NCBI GenBank assembly: GCA_902767175.1
Contig: CACXGH010000020.1
Location: 1-6,214, forward strand
DNA: 6,214 nucleotides
Direction of reading: 5' to 3'
Origin: an uncultured Ruminococcus sp.
GTDB taxonomy: Bacteria; Bacillota; Clostridia; Oscillospirales; Acutalibacteraceae
Below are positions 5,663 through 6,214 of this stretch, in pieces (within the stretch, counting starts at the first letter, position 1; every line of letters starts with the position of its first letter). Made by a program: the position numbers and the translations under genes. The notes below the pieces were generated by a model. That model was not told the DNA's origin and made no database searches. It worked only from the letters and a program-made list of their open reading frames with translations.

Positions 5663-5754
5663 CGCAAATCGCACGCCGGCCATATTCGTTAGGTGCAGGA
5701 AAAGCTCCTGTCAGTATAATGGCGGCGGAGGAAAAACCTAAGGAGGACAATAAA
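5663..5754 (+). ncRNA. Structured rpsB mRNA leader, candidate autoregulatory element
   Basis: The predicted leader can fold into a long helix, CGCC (5674-5677) and GCCAT (5679-5683) pairing with ATGGCGGCG (5719-5727), nine pairs with only G5678 bulged. This encloses a second hairpin, CAGGA (5696-5700) with TCCTG (5706-5710). The ribosome binding site AAGGAGG (5740-5746) lies downstream, 8 bases before the ATG. CTCCT (5705-5709) could alternatively pair with AGGAG of that site, giving a possible on/off switch. In E. coli the rpsB-tsf mRNA is repressed by S2 acting on its leader. Whether this Clostridia leader uses the same mechanism is inference; I do not recognise a named RNA family here. Confidence 0.5.
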
Positions 5755-6214
5755 ATGGCATCAGTAGTATCAATGAAACAGCTTTTGGAAGCAGGTGTTC
5801 ACTTCGGACATCAGACAAGAAGATGGAACCCTAAAATGGCTCCCTACATCTTCACAGAGAGAAACGGTATCTACATCATCGACCTTCAGAAGACAGTAAA
5901 GAAGCTCGAAGAGGCTTATAACTTCGTTCGTGAGCTTTCAACAGAGGGTAAGTCGGTACTTTTCGTAGGTACAAAGAAGCAGGCTCAGGATTCCGTTAAG
6001 GAAGAGGCTATCCGTGCAGGCGCTTACTATGTTAATGCAAGATGGCTCGGCGGTATGCTCACAAACTTCACAACTATACGCCGTAGAATCGAGAGACTCA
6101 GACAGCTCCGTACAATGGAGACAGACGGCACATTTGACCTTCTTCCTAAGAAGGAAGTAATCAAGCTCAACCTTGAGATCGAAAAGCTTGAGAAGTTCCT
6201 CGGCGGTATCAAGG
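5755..6214 (+). CDS. rpsB: 30S ribosomal protein S2 (N-terminal part, cut by window end)
   Basis: The first 153 residues are present and the frame is still open at the window end. Bacterial S2 is usually about 230-260 residues, so roughly 60 percent is visible. S2 binds the small ribosomal subunit near the junction of head and body and helps recruit S1 in many bacteria. Identification is firm: MASVVSMKQLLEAGVHFGHQ (1-20) followed by TRRWNPKM, NGIYIIDLQKT (37-47), SVLFVGTKKQA (67-77) and ARWLGGMLTNF (95-105) are S2 signatures. The KLNLEIEKLEKF segment (137-148) belongs to the coiled-coil hairpin insertion. The ATG at 5755 follows AAGGAGG (5740-5746) with an 8-base spacer. In most bacteria tsf (elongation factor Ts) follows rpsB and is expected just beyond the window. 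Expression should come from the promoter at 5628-5656 and may be tuned by the structured leader. Confidence 0.98.
   Translation, partial: MASVVSMKQLLEAGVHFGHQTRRWNPKMAPYIFTERNGIYIIDLQKTVKKLEEAYNFVRELSTEGKSVLFVGTKKQAQDSVKEEAIRAGAYYVNARWLGGMLTNFTTIRRRIERLRQLRTMETDGTFDLLPKKEVIKLNLEIEKLEKFLGGIK

Overview
The window looks like ordinary core chromosome from a low-to-moderate GC member of the Clostridia, most likely a gut Oscillospiraceae/Ruminococcus-type bacterium. This is an inference from strong GGAGG-type ribosome binding sites, TTGACA/TATAAT promoters with 17-bp spacers, a YlmC/YmxH-family spore gene, and a Clostridia-like S2 protein. The genus cannot be fixed from sequence alone. I see no phage, transposase, CRISPR or defence genes, and no gene cluster that amounts to a new system. 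The interesting material is in the gaps between genes.

Layout: all five genes are on the + strand. (1) At 1-96 is a GC-rich run of short palindromes ending at a ribosome binding site, then a small two-helix membrane protein with a PH-like domain (97-657). (2) A 74-bp gap packs a terminator-like hairpin, an extended -10 promoter and the next ribosome binding site on top of each other. It is followed by a cytoplasmic GH13 alpha-glucosidase-type enzyme (732-2282). (3) A 385-bp gap holds three tandem 27-bp repeats, further GC-rich palindromes and a consensus promoter, then a CtpE/Exp7-like P-type cation ATPase (2668-5157). (4) A second terminator-like hairpin has the next ribosome binding site in its 3' arm, followed by a YlmC/YmxH-family PRC-barrel protein (5213-5509). 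(5) A 245-bp gap holds palindromes, a promoter and a structured leader, then rpsB for ribosomal protein S2 (5755 onward, cut by the window end).

The genes do not form a pathway. The GH13 enzyme, the ATPase and rpsB each have their own recognisable sigma-A-type promoter, so they appear to be separate transcription units. Hairpins at the ends of the membrane-protein and ATPase genes would limit read-through. In both cases the hairpin also covers the next gene's ribosome binding site, so read-through RNA should be poorly translated. This repeated arrangement and the rpsB leader are the observations most worth testing.
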